DNA from: a virus
DNA: 42,788 nucleotides
Reading direction: 5' to 3' (one strand)
IMG/VR virus record: IMGVR_UViG_3300008107_000380
Location: 1 to 42,788 of that record
Shown piece after piece: positions 11,898 to 19,308 of this stretch. Position 1 is the first letter of the stretch. The number at the start of each line of letters is the position of its first letter. The notes under the pieces are model-generated. The model did not search any database. It was not told where the DNA came from and worked only from the letters and a program-made list of their open reading frames with translations. The position numbers and the translations under genes are program-made.

Positions 11898-11919
11898 AGA
11901 CTATCAGATAGGTCTGACA
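11898..11919 (-). promoter_or_regulatory. Phage promoter, weak -10 (TAGTCT)
   Basis: Exact TGTCAG, ten-base gap, degenerate -10. A CRP-like site lies about 64 bases upstream, so this weaker promoter may depend on an activator. Confidence 0.55.
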
Positions 11920-11947
11920 ATTTCAAGCCGACACGCTATGTCTTTTG

Positions 11948-11963
11948 TGTGATGTCTATCACA
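11948..11963. promoter_or_regulatory. CRP/GlxR-like palindrome
   Basis: TGTGA-TGTCTA-TCACA, perfect half-sites, overlapping the stop codon of the upstream gene and centred about 64 bases before the predicted start of the next operon. Confidence 0.55.
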
Positions 11964-12159
11964 GACCGATTATGTCTGTGCCGTATCTTTCTACGGCATC
12001 ATAGACACCCATTACACCTTTATAGTCACGGCATTTGCGACAGATACTGTCCCATCCGTCCATGCGATTTGAGCAAAACACGCAGATGTTATCTGTCACG
12101 CAGATGTTATTCTCAATAAGAAAATCCATTGTATCTATTACTTTATTTGTGTTAGTCAT
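11959..12159 (-). CDS. Zinc-finger protein, 66 aa
   Basis: MTNTNKVIDTMDFLIENNIC, then CVFCSNRMDGWDSICRKC, a C-x2-C-x11-C-x2-C zinc site. The segment NNICVTDNICV is encoded by a 14-base direct repeat (ATAACATCTGCGTG, twice), so it arose by duplication. AGAGAGG precedes the ATG. First gene (highest coordinate) of the minus-strand block. Confidence 0.65.
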   Translation of the reverse strand: MTNTNKVIDTMDFLIENNICVTDNICVFCSNRMDGWDSICRKCRDYKGVMGVYDAVERYGTDIIGL

Positions 12160-12190
12160 TTGCTAACCTCTCTTTCTATCTAATACCTTT

Positions 12191-12212
12191 ACTCTACATG
12201 AGGGGTCTGACA
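12191..12212 (-). promoter_or_regulatory. Phage promoter, weak -10 (TAGAGT)
   Basis: Exact TGTCAG at the ten-base spacing with a poor -10 hexamer, preceded by two CRP-like sites. Confidence 0.55.
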
Positions 12213-12246
12213 AATTGCAAGGCGAAAGTTAGTACAAATCGGACAT

Positions 12247-12287
12247 TGTGAGTTAATTCACAAGTTAATTGTGTGAGATGCATCACT
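12247..12287. promoter_or_regulatory. Two CRP/GlxR-like palindromes
   Basis: TGTGA-GTTAAT-TCACA (12247-12262, perfect) and TGTGA-GATGCA-TCACT (12272-12287, one mismatch), with centres 25 bases apart, in the divergent region between the minus-strand block and the glycosyltransferase gene. They sit about 70 and 95 bases upstream of the minus-strand start. No gene is seen from 12160 to 12414. Confidence 0.6.
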
Positions 12288-12377
12288 TATGGGCGCACTA
12301 AATGGACAAAACGGACATTTATAAACCCTGCATCATACAAAATAAAAATTTATTAACATTTTTGTAAATCTGAAATA

Positions 12378-12415
12378 CTAGTCGACTAGAATCTGAATAT
12401 GTTATACTTTAGATG
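12378..12415 (+). promoter_or_regulatory. Palindrome plus leaderless promoter
   Basis: CTAGTCGACTAG is a perfect 12-bp palindrome placed where the -35 box should be; 13 bases later comes TATACT, and six bases after it the GTG start. A near copy, CTAGTCGACCAG, lies 10 bases upstream of the start of the GT4 gene near 19300. Confidence 0.5.
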
Positions 12416-13482
12416 TGTTAGACTTTGAGCTAGACTACAGCTTGCATTATTTTAAAAATGGCGGGTGGGTAGAAAATAATAAATCTATAGATTTCCAGGA
12501 TCTTAGAGAAAATTCTACTATAACAAAAAGAGATTATTATATCTCAGATAATGAGACATATAGCCATGAAGTTTATCATCTGGAAAATGTAAAGCTTGTA
12601 AACAATAAATTAGGCGGGAACAATTATCGTTTCTCAGGAAACTCATATATCCTATGGCTAGGACATCACAATATATTTCACATACTTGCAGATGCATATG
12701 GTCAAGCACTGTATATGAAAGACATAATCCCAGATCTAAATATTATTCCAGTATTGCAGTTGACTGAAATAAATACTGATGAAACTTCAATGATAACTAA
12801 AGAGATAGCTGAAGTATTAGGTATCGACATTAGTAACATTATTTCAGCAAGACAATCTAGTGAACTAAGTTTTGAAAACTTATACTTTTTCAATCCATAT
12901 CAAAATGATTTTCTATCTAATGCTATAACTGGGGATCGGCAGCAAGAGATTCCAAGAGATCCAAATAAACAATACAATAGCGCAAGTATCTCAGCTATTG
13001 CATTTATGCTTAAGTTATTGGATTATGTAAAAAAAGCAGTTGACCAGAATATTACTCAAGATGATAATACATATCCTAAAAAAATATTTTTGAATATTCC
13101 AGAGGTTAAATACTCTGAAGATCAACGTCATCTTAAGACTTATTTAAAACAAGAAGATTATGACACTATTTTAAAATATGCTAAATCAAATGGATTTACA
13201 GTAATTAATCCATGGGAGCTTACATTCAGAGAACAAGTTCTATACTCAAGAAATGCTCAGGAAATTTTAACTATACCAAGTAGTAATGCTATTCATGCAA
13301 TGTGGGGCGGGGATAAAAATAGATTCATCTATTTTAACCCATATAGATTCCATTTCTTTGCCTTTGACTATATCATCAGACACTATGCAAAGAATAATGA
13401 AGTAATTTATGGTGGGATAGAAGATATCCTATTCCTCAGTGCTTACAACCAGTTAAAATCCCTGCATATAAGCCTTCTATAG
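12415..13482 (+). CDS. GT61-family (DUF563) glycosyltransferase-like, 355 aa
   Basis: The GTG start is at the predicted transcription start (leaderless). Residues 82-98 read LGHHNIFHILADAYGQA, matching the GH-x-N-x-FH-x-x-x-D-x-x-GQ segment of GT61 enzymes, and the C-terminal third has GFTVINPWELTFREQV then AQEILTIPSSNAIHAMW, the usual 'position in hand, suspicious-looking Gly/Ser loop' region of the family. GT61 enzymes add xylose, GlcNAc or other sugars to glycans or proteins. No signal peptide. It faces a second GT61-like gene tail to tail. Confidence 0.65.
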   Translation: MLDFELDYSLHYFKNGGWVENNKSIDFQDLRENSTITKRDYYISDNETYSHEVYHLENVKLVNNKLGGNNYRFSGNSYILWLGHHNIFHILADAYGQALYMKDIIPDLNIIPVLQLTEINTDETSMITKEIAEVLGIDISNIISARQSSELSFENLYFFNPYQNDFLSNAITGDRQQEIPRDPNKQYNSASISAIAFMLKLLDYVKKAVDQNITQDDNTYPKKIFLNIPEVKYSEDQRHLKTYLKQEDYDTILKYAKSNGFTVINPWELTFREQVLYSRNAQEILTIPSSNAIHAMWGGDKNRFIYFNPYRFHFFAFDYIIRHYAKNNEVIYGGIEDILFLSAYNQLKSLHISLL

Positions 13483-13484
13483 CC

Positions 13485-14798
13485 CTATAGAGACAAGATC
13501 TCCATAATCTTAGGGTCCCGCTTCATCTTGTCTATAATCGTTCTGCTATTCAAATCTAAATTTGTAATCTTATGATACTCTATATCCAGATCATGAGCCA
13601 AAGCTGCATGCCATGGGTGATATTGACCATGTTTTTTCAAAATACCATTACATATTTCTGAGAACTTTTCTGGGTCTATTTCACCATCTGCATCATTTAG
13701 CTCTTTTCCAACATCCATAAATGACTGATTTGTATCCAGGCCATTTACTTGAAAGAATCTAGTCTCAAGTTCGATAATGTTGGAGCTATTTGTATTCATG
13801 AATAGCATATTCTGCAAAGCACTGCTTGATATTGACACTAATGTCTTAACTTCATTAAAATAACGAATGTTCTCTTCTATTGAGCACCCGCCGACGCACT
13901 TTGCCTTCGTATGTGACATATTGTCATTTTGTAGCTTTACATACTGTAAACATTGTTCTTTATGAAATTTAAATCCTGGCTCTATAGATTCAAACCCATA
14001 TGACCCTAAAAAGTCTTCTAGTTCATTCTCGTTATATATTCGTTTTGACAATACATTTTGCTCAACTAAAGCTTCATAAAGATTGTCATACCCTCTATCT
14101 GAATACAGTGTAGATCTATCTATGTCTAATGATCTAATTACACTTTTTGCATTTTTGTAAAGATACGGTGGGGTCTTCCACTTTCCATACCAAAGGCTCT
14201 TTGTAGCATACACCTTACGCCATGGAACTATAGTATCCTCAAACAAATACTCATTTATCCTCTTTACGTCATAGTTGTAATCACCATTGTTTGCCCAAAA
14301 ATTGTCTACCTCATAAATCGTTGGCTCGTTATTAAAAACGTAAGATTCAATGTTAAAATCAGAAATAAGTTTTTCTGTAAATCCCTTATAGTAGGAATCT
14401 TCTGGTGTAAAGCAACCCTCAACATTTGATCCAAGTAGAACAATCATTGAGTTCTTTAAACTATTATCTTTGATATAAAATAGTATTTTAAATAATCTAT
14501 AATAGTATTGTTGCCAGATATGTCCAAATTGAGATATCAAAAAATTTGCTGGTTGACTTAAAAAGTATTTTGTCTGATCAGATAAAATTTTTACATGCTT
14601 ATACTCTACGCTTGGGTATTCCTCCCAGCATTTGATATGAATATTTGGATTTAAGTCATTCTGACAAGTTGGGCATGTGTCAGGAGATTTAAAATATTCC
14701 TGGATATCTTCATAATCTTTTGTAATAAATAAAACTTTGCCTGCAAAAGTTACGACAAAATGTTTTTCTTTATAAAAAGATTTCATATCTAGGTCCAT
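13485..14798 (-). CDS. GT61-like glycosyltransferase, divergent, 437 aa
   Basis: The C-terminal part NENELEDFLGSYGFESIEPG and VKTLVSISSSALQNMLFMN matches the end of GT61 proteins (ELE-x-x-L-x-x-YGFE, then a Ser/Gly loop and N-x-LF). The middle FGHIWQQYYYRLF may be the GH motif. Residues 42-57 hold CPTC and a third Cys, an unusual zinc-like insert near the N-terminus. TATTAT lies six bases before the ATG, so the message is leaderless. Assignment is weaker than for the two other GT61 genes. Confidence 0.5.
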   Translation of the reverse strand: MDLDMKSFYKEKHFVVTFAGKVLFITKDYEDIQEYFKSPDTCPTCQNDLNPNIHIKCWEEYPSVEYKHVKILSDQTKYFLSQPANFLISQFGHIWQQYYYRLFKILFYIKDNSLKNSMIVLLGSNVEGCFTPEDSYYKGFTEKLISDFNIESYVFNNEPTIYEVDNFWANNGDYNYDVKRINEYLFEDTIVPWRKVYATKSLWYGKWKTPPYLYKNAKSVIRSLDIDRSTLYSDRGYDNLYEALVEQNVLSKRIYNENELEDFLGSYGFESIEPGFKFHKEQCLQYVKLQNDNMSHTKAKCVGGCSIEENIRYFNEVKTLVSISSSALQNMLFMNTNSSNIIELETRFFQVNGLDTNQSFMDVGKELNDADGEIDPEKFSEICNGILKKHGQYHPWHAALAHDLDIEYHKITNLDLNSRTIIDKMKRDPKIMEILSL

Positions 14799-14821
14799 TT
14801 AACAATAATACCATATTATGC

Positions 14822-14836
14822 TATAATGGATGAATA
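14822..14836 (+). promoter_or_regulatory. Leaderless-type promoter
   Basis: TATAAT with the ATG of the sulfotransferase eight bases downstream. It is back to back with the TATTAT (14805-14810, minus strand) of the divergent GT61-like gene, so both genes share a 37-base divergent promoter. Confidence 0.55.
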
Positions 14837-15501
14837 TGATACCTTCAAAATCGCAATATGCGCTAATCAACAGCTTCCCTAGGTCTGGTTCTACTTTTTT
14901 GCACTCCGCACTAGATAAGCACAAGGCTCAATTTACTTTTGTTGAAGAAAACGAAGACTATCTTGATAGATTTTGTACATTGCATACTGCGTCAATTCCA
15001 CATGCTATTGAAAATCCAGCGATTAAGACCATCTCTATATTAAGAGATCCGTATGATGCAATAACCTCATTAATCTATACAAAGTTTAAGCATATTGGTA
15101 TGCAAGAATTTAGACAAACTGATATAAATTTTTATTCTAACCTATATATAGAGTTTACAACTGCAATTGAGAATATGAAGGGTGCCGACAATTTTATAGG
15201 TATCGATTTTAATGAAATGATAGAAGACCCTTCTGCAGTATGTGAAAGAATCATAAATAAGTTTAATATGTATAGAAGCAATCCGTCTAAAATATCAAAT
15301 GAAAATTTAATGATTTTGATTAAAGAACAGATGATACAGGACGGACAAGTTTCATCTGAAACACGAGGACCTGTAGAGGTAAGCTTTTTGCCAGAGAAAA
15401 AAGATCCTCTTAGAAATACAATTTCTGCCTTAGTAAAAGAATCTAAAAAAGATATAGACCCAGCTTTTAAGGCATACAAAAAAGCTTTAAAGTCTATATA
15501 G
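14836..15501 (+). CDS. PAPS-dependent sulfotransferase-like protein, 221 aa
   Basis: Residues 12-21 (NSFPRSGSTF) are the 5'-phosphosulfate loop, and ILRDPYDAITSLI (68-80) is the 3'-phosphate-binding segment of the sulfotransferase superfamily. IGIDFNEMIEDP further on is the usual strand before the C-terminal helices. The family moves sulfate from PAPS to sugars, proteins or lipids. I start at the second Met because the -10 box leaves no room for the first. Placed between GT61 genes, its substrate may be a glycan (inference). Confidence 0.75.
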   Translation: MIPSKSQYALINSFPRSGSTFLHSALDKHKAQFTFVEENEDYLDRFCTLHTASIPHAIENPAIKTISILRDPYDAITSLIYTKFKHIGMQEFRQTDINFYSNLYIEFTTAIENMKGADNFIGIDFNEMIEDPSAVCERIINKFNMYRSNPSKISNENLMILIKEQMIQDGQVSSETRGPVEVSFLPEKKDPLRNTISALVKESKKDIDPAFKAYKKALKSI

Positions 15502-15515
15502 TAAAAAACATTTGA

Positions 15516-15532
15516 TATAATTTAGCTATATG
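15516..15532 (+). promoter_or_regulatory. Leaderless-type promoter
   Basis: TATAAT eight bases before the ATG of the HNH gene, in the 28-base gap after the sulfotransferase gene. Confidence 0.5.
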
Positions 15533-15811
15533 AAGACTGAAAAGGTCTCAATCGCTAAACAGAAGGCCTCTCTTTATAAATATATAAGAGAGTACAAGGA
15601 AAAACATCCTTGCGCTGACTGCAAAATACAGTACCCTTATTATGTTATGGACTTTGATCATGTCCGTGGTAAAAAACATAAGAACGTTATGGAGATTGTC
15701 CCAACCTTATCTAAGTCTAAGATAGATGAAGAAATTGCAAAATGCGAAGTTGTTTGTTCTAATTGCCACAGAGTAAGAACTCATATGAGAAAGATAAGCA
15801 AAGGCGTCTAG
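15530..15811 (+). CDS. HNH endonuclease, 93 aa
   Basis: CADC (28-31), DFDHVRGKK (41-49) and CEVVCSNCHRVRTH (72-85) form a complete zinc-supported HNH fold: the H of FDH is the likely general base and the later H of NCH the metal ligand. A free-standing HNH of this size may be a homing-type or nicking nuclease. It overlaps by four bases the convergent GT61 gene. Whether it is linked to DNA packaging is unlikely, as no terminase is near. Confidence 0.75.
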   Translation: MKTEKVSIAKQKASLYKYIREYKEKHPCADCKIQYPYYVMDFDHVRGKKHKNVMEIVPTLSKSKIDEEIAKCEVVCSNCHRVRTHMRKISKGV

Positions 15812-16959
15812 TCTTTAAGCCATTCGTTTATATTCATAGCATTCTCTTCTCCGTAAACCTGCTTCCACCTTCTGTCTTGAATACAAGATAAGTATGAATT
15901 CTTTTTATCTATGCATCCAGAAATTGGACTAAATAAAAAGAAGAAGTTTTGCCACCAGTTATCTTCAGGTACTGGAAGCATTATCTCGTAGATGTTTGTC
16001 TCTTTATCGCATATAAATGTATTAACTAATCCAGATCCATGCAATGCTACCACGGTTTTAGTGTTTAGTAAAACCTCCAGCTGTTCTATATACTTTAAGT
16101 CTTCAAGATAAACAATTTGATATCCATTTTCTTTAAAATAATTTTCAAAAAAAACTTCTTGCTTGTAGCATCTATTAGTAAGAGTATATTTTGTGTTTTG
16201 AATTGCAATAAAACTTTTAGCTTTTTTATGCTCATTGATATATTTTTTTGTAGTCTTTGTTCTAGATATGTAAACCCCTTTAGACTTAGAGTCTTTTTTG
16301 TTTAAAAAGGGCAAAACTTTTTCTTTAAACTTTTCTATTCCATCTCTTATAAAATAGTCATAGTTGTGGCTATATAAAGAAAGTATCTGTGTTGAAAACT
16401 TTTCAATCTCTGCTTCTTCTACTAAAGGCCGAATTTTTAAAAATGCGCTGTTGGCATCCCATACTATTTCTTGTCCATCTTTATACCACTCTGGGGCTTC
16501 GCATCCCAATGTAGAGTAAACTTCTTTTGGTATAAGCTTATGGAAATCTATAATCATGTAGGCCTCTTCAAATACAATGCTGGAGGTTATAAGGTCAACA
16601 CATTCAGATTGATTTATGCTGTAAGAATTTAAATATACATATGGGATAAACTCTTGAATACTAAATTCTTTGTAAGAAAGAATACTTCTTTTTCCTTCTG
16701 AAATAAAGAACGGCATGATCTCTTTGTCAAAACTATTTAATGCTTCAAACTGTCCACATAAATCTGGAATCGCATGAAATTGATTATAGTGTCCTATTAA
16801 AAACGGATAAGACTTTCCCTTTACGAATTTTGTTTCCCCGCCGTTGTCAAACTTTAAGTTTTTAAACTTGATAACATTTACTGAGTACGTCGCTTTATAG
16901 TGACACTCAACATCTATACTGAAAGGGATGTATTCTATGCTATCGCATGAAACTTTCAT
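15808..16959 (-). CDS. GT61-family (DUF563) glycosyltransferase, 383 aa
   Basis: IGHYNQFHAIPDLCGQ (56-70) is the same motif as in the 355-residue neighbour. Further on come GVYISRTKTTKKY, then EVFFENYFKENGYQIVYLED and VVALHGSGLVNTFIC, the classic GT61 C-terminus with the HG-x-G-x-x-N loop. Best of the three GT61 candidates. Its start shares a base with the stop of the 2OG oxygenase, so the two are co-transcribed: the oxygenase is made first, then this enzyme. Confidence 0.8.
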   Translation of the reverse strand: MKVSCDSIEYIPFSIDVECHYKATYSVNVIKFKNLKFDNGGETKFVKGKSYPFLIGHYNQFHAIPDLCGQFEALNSFDKEIMPFFISEGKRSILSYKEFSIQEFIPYVYLNSYSINQSECVDLITSSIVFEEAYMIIDFHKLIPKEVYSTLGCEAPEWYKDGQEIVWDANSAFLKIRPLVEEAEIEKFSTQILSLYSHNYDYFIRDGIEKFKEKVLPFLNKKDSKSKGVYISRTKTTKKYINEHKKAKSFIAIQNTKYTLTNRCYKQEVFFENYFKENGYQIVYLEDLKYIEQLEVLLNTKTVVALHGSGLVNTFICDKETNIYEIMLPVPEDNWWQNFFFLFSPISGCIDKKNSYLSCIQDRRWKQVYGEENAMNINEWLKD

Positions 16960-17615
16960 TAATACTTATTTTTTTCGTAGAAATCTGCAACCTTTATAAA
17001 GCCAGGCATTACATATCTAATTGGACCTTTTCCAACATGCTTAACTCCATGGTTAAACTCGTCTGTGCCAGGGAACATTACAAGTGTTCCAGCTTTTGGC
17101 TTTATGACAAAATCTTTGTTTGGCCAAAAAATTTCTCCGTCTTCATAATCATCATTTAGATAAAGAACGGCTGCGTACTTAATACTTGGGTCTGTATGCT
17201 GATCTGTATGAGCTTTTAACTCTACGCCTTCTTGCATTCTCTGGAATATTCCAAAAGATAGGTGAAGGGTTGGATCACACTTGTAGATTAAATCTGTTAA
17301 TCTTTTAGTAACTATTCCTGCTACTGGGTAGTCTATAACCAAAAGATTCTTGTCGTCCCAGCCTTTTGTGATTTCGTATTTTCCTTCAGCTACAAGGTTT
17401 TCTACGTCATCTCTACCAAACTTTTCCATACAGAATTTTGCAAGATGTTCTCTATAGTGAACAAACCATCTTTCTTCTGGAGTGCTGTCAATGATCTTCC
17501 AAAAATCTAATAGCTCTTCATTGGTAATAAAATTTTCTACAATCAAAATACCTTCAACTGGCTCAGCTACGTCAAAGCCAGCATTGATTAGATCTTCTTT
17601 TAAGAAAGTTTCCAT
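16959..17615 (-). CDS. 2OG-Fe(II) oxygenase (prolyl hydroxylase type), 218 aa
   Basis: The double-stranded beta-helix signature is complete: H136-T-D138 for iron, distal H189, and R200 for 2-oxoglutarate. LYLNDDYEDGEI precedes the KPKAGTLVMFPG strand, as in the P4H superfamily. Reaction: oxidation of a substrate, usually a prolyl or other side chain, with 2-oxoglutarate and oxygen. GGAGGATAC precedes the ATG and TTGCTATAAT lies upstream. Sixth member of the family in this window, but apart from the other five. Confidence 0.85.
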   Translation of the reverse strand: METFLKEDLINAGFDVAEPVEGILIVENFITNEELLDFWKIIDSTPEERWFVHYREHLAKFCMEKFGRDDVENLVAEGKYEITKGWDDKNLLVIDYPVAGIVTKRLTDLIYKCDPTLHLSFGIFQRMQEGVELKAHTDQHTDPSIKYAAVLYLNDDYEDGEIFWPNKDFVIKPKAGTLVMFPGTDEFNHGVKHVGKGPIRYVMPGFIKVADFYEKNKY

Positions 17616-17664
17616 GTATCCTCCAAATTATCCTATAAGTATATTATAGCAAATTATTTATTTG

Positions 17665-17740
17665 CCTCCCTGACACGATTCGAACGTGCATGTATCCATT
17701 AGCCTTTCAAGCGGGTAGAAACCGCAGGGCATACAAGGAG
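17665..17740 (-). tRNA. tRNA-like element, anticodon and D-arm unclear
   Basis: On the minus strand CTCCTTG and CAGGGAG pair over seven positions (one G-U), 76 bases end to end. A perfect 5-bp T-stem with the consensus loop TTCGAAT lies at the right place. However, no normal D-arm or five-pair anticodon stem can be drawn. The best internal hairpin is GCGG-TTTCTAC-CCGC, a seven-base loop that would read as TCT, followed by an oversized variable region. It may be a decayed tRNA, an unusual tRNA or a tRNA mimic. The message starts about 100 bases upstream. Confidence 0.4.
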
Positions 17741-17755
17741 ATAGTGGGGTATAAA

Positions 17756-17844
17756 ACAAATTCCAATCAGAGGCGGATCCGATTGGAATTTGTTGCGCCA
17801 AAGCGCTGTATGGGGAACAAATGGTGGGATGCTACAACCCATAC
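17756..17844 (-). ncRNA. Structured RNA upstream of the tRNA-like end
   Basis: Three hairpins in a row on the minus strand: GTATGGG/CCCATAC (17844-17808), GCGC/GCGC with a four-base loop (17806-17795) and a perfect 13-bp stem ACAAATTCCAATC/GATTGGAATTTGT (17793-17756). The first begins exactly at the predicted transcription start. No ORF is present. With the tRNA-like domain it would make an RNA of about 185 bases. Confidence 0.5.
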
Positions 17845-17850
17845 TAAAAC

Positions 17851-17879
17851 AGTATAAGACAAAGAAAATTCAAAGTCAA
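17851..17879 (-). promoter_or_regulatory. Strong sigma70 promoter (TTGACT-N17-TATACT)
   Basis: Near-consensus boxes at the ideal spacing on the minus strand, pointing into the hairpin and tRNA-like region and not at a protein gene. It is one of the best host-type promoters in the window. Confidence 0.65.
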
Positions 17880-17885
17880 TACTTT

Positions 17886-18071
17886 TTAGTTGATAAGCTG
17901 TTTTGTAACCAATAGGTCGTATACGTTTCCAAGCATGTATTCAATAGAAGGCATACTCTTCTCAGTCATCTTTTCAATTTCATCTTCAGGCATACCTGAT
18001 CCAGCCGCCATCATTCTATTGTCATTTAAAAATGACTCTAGCATCATCTTTACAACTTCTTCCTTATTCAT
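17886..18071 (-). CDS. Small helical acidic protein, 61 aa
   Basis: MNKEEVVKMMLESFLNDNRM then AAGSGMPEDEIEKMTEKSMP and YMLGNVYDLLVTKQLIN. It shares its layout (acidic helix, then YxLGNVYDxL helix) with the preceding gene's MLHRIYDILFL, so the pair may be diverged duplicates. The start overlaps the upstream gene by eight bases. Confidence 0.55.
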   Translation of the reverse strand: MNKEEVVKMMLESFLNDNRMMAAGSGMPEDEIEKMTEKSMPSIEYMLGNVYDLLVTKQLIN

Positions 18072-18270
18072 TTTCTTCCTTTGCTCTAAATGCTGGGGAG
18101 GGTCCCAGCAAAAATCCCTCTTTATGATATTCTATCATTTTTTCTAGATCTTGACTAGATACAGTTTGCTTTGCCATAAGAAATAAAATATCGTATATTC
18201 TATGAAGCATAATATAATTTACCATAGGCAAATTGTCTTCTATGCTACTTTCAATATTTTCCTCAGACAT
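18064..18270 (-). CDS. Small helical protein, 68 aa
   Basis: MSEENIESSIEDNLPMVNYI then MLHRIYDILFLMAKQTVSSQ and HKEGFLLGPSPAFRAKEENE. One amphipathic helix (YIMLHRIYDILFLMA) is hydrophobic but too charged for a clear membrane span. Overlaps both neighbours. No known family. Confidence 0.55.
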   Translation of the reverse strand: MSEENIESSIEDNLPMVNYIMLHRIYDILFLMAKQTVSSQDLEKMIEYHKEGFLLGPSPAFRAKEENE

Positions 18271-18454
18271 ATTTTTCTTCCGAAGTTATATCAAAAAGTA
18301 CATTCTTAAGAGTTTTACCATTAGATAAAGATTCATCTAGATATTCAACAAAACTCTTTATTGTTCTGTCTGCTATTAGATCTCTTGGTATGTGAGCACA
18401 CGGGATAACCATGGCTATTTTCATTAAGACGTCTTTGCTAAACGTGCTTTCCAT
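18263..18454 (-). CDS. Hypothetical protein, 63 aa
   Basis: MESTFSKDVLMKIAMVIPCA then HIPRDLIADRTIKSFVEYLD. Overlaps the upstream zinc-ribbon gene by 17 bases. No domain recognised; composition is helix-strand-helix. Confidence 0.55.
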   Translation of the reverse strand: MESTFSKDVLMKIAMVIPCAHIPRDLIADRTIKSFVEYLDESLSNGKTLKNVLFDITSEEKYV

Positions 18455-18635
18455 CTACCGCCCTTTTCATATCGCTATATACATCTGTTCCGATGTAGGA
18501 TTTATAATTGCAAGATATGCAATATAAAAATATATCGTCATTAATATCCATATTAGGGAAAAGAAGGCCTTGATCTATTGGGCAAGCCATTTGTTGAACA
18601 AGGCCCTCTTTTGCCATTGATAAATACTTTGACAC
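18438..18635 (-). CDS. Phage zinc-ribbon protein, 65 aa
   Basis: After the GTG start come MAKEGLVQQMACPIDQGLLF and YCISCNYKSYIG: a Cys, and then C-x2-C, in the pattern MACP-(I/V)-D-x-G-x-L-x-P ... (Y/F)C-x-x-C-x-YK seen in small phage zinc ribbons. The GTG is chosen because the frame fits the 28-base gap after the lysozyme gene; a downstream ATG before AKEGL is an alternative. Confidence 0.55.
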   Translation of the reverse strand: MSKYLSMAKEGLVQQMACPIDQGLLFPNMDINDDIFLYCISCNYKSYIGTDVYSDMKRAVDGKHV

Positions 18636-18663
18636 AATCTGTATCTTAGTATCTATCTCCTAA

Positions 18664-19224
18664 CTATTTTGGAAACTGCTGTAGCCACTTTTTAGTTGCT
18701 GGCGTTAAGCCTTTCCAGGATGACCAGTCTTTACCGCCATCAGTCATATAATACGTTATCTCTGCGTTTATTACTGGATCAAATAATAGTACATTTGATC
18801 TCAAATTGAATTTCTCTTTACGATCTTCGCCAAGGTTTCCTAGCATATTGATCTGAAAAATTCCGTAGGAACTGTCTCCAGTATTCCTGTTTCCATTGTA
18901 AGCCATTGGGCGTCCATTGGACTCCTTCTTAGCTACTGCCCAAGCCATTTTAAGGGCTTGTCCTTCGAATCCTACAGACTTGAGAAGTTGCAGCAACTCT
19001 TTGTCTGTAAGCATTTCTGAAGCTTTGTACACAGTGTTGCTGAATTTTTCCAGCGATTCTTTCTTCAGTTGTGCTTTTTGTTCTATAGAAACTTCTGGCT
19101 TTACAACCAGAGCCTCTGCTGATGGCATTGGGTCAGGCTGGACTCCAAACAGAAATAATGTTATCATTCCTATTGTAGTCCAACTATGAGCAACGCTACT
19201 CAGTTTTTCTTTTATATTCTCCAT
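18664..19224 (-). CDS. Lytic transglycosylase / lysozyme-like protein, 186 aa
   Basis: A hydrophobic segment near the N-terminus (TTIGMITLFLFGV, about 16-28) could anchor or export the enzyme. The catalytic domain has AWAVAKKESNGRP with the catalytic Glu at about residue 101, then GDSSYGIFQINM and FDPVINAEITYYM, and DWSSWKGLTP: the SLT/goose-type lysozyme order. It cleaves the glycan strand of peptidoglycan. GGAGG fits the second ATG (MENIKEK) best. It is probably the endolysin or a virion lysin, although the separate holin-like gene lies 3 kb away on the other strand. Confidence 0.75.
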   Translation of the reverse strand: MENIKEKLSSVAHSWTTIGMITLFLFGVQPDPMPSAEALVVKPEVSIEQKAQLKKESLEKFSNTVYKASEMLTDKELLQLLKSVGFEGQALKMAWAVAKKESNGRPMAYNGNRNTGDSSYGIFQINMLGNLGEDRKEKFNLRSNVLLFDPVINAEITYYMTDGGKDWSSWKGLTPATKKWLQQFPK

Positions 19225-19308
19225 TGGCATTCCTCCTTTAGAGATAACGAACTATAATAGTAACATTGTTTGATAATAACTGTCAAGCTAGTCGACCAGA
19301 AAGTTAAA

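Noticed and set aside
12372-12415. Integrase attachment site at the CTAGTCGACTAG palindrome
   Set aside because: No integrase in the window, and the position fits a promoter element.
17665-17740. Normal tRNA-Ser (TGA) or tRNA-Phe (GAA) from the CTTGAAA string
   Set aside because: No five-pair anticodon stem can be formed around it and the D-arm does not pair.
17660-17880. tmRNA
   Set aside because: Acceptor stem closes within 76 bases, no tag reading frame, 5' end pairs with a local hairpin.
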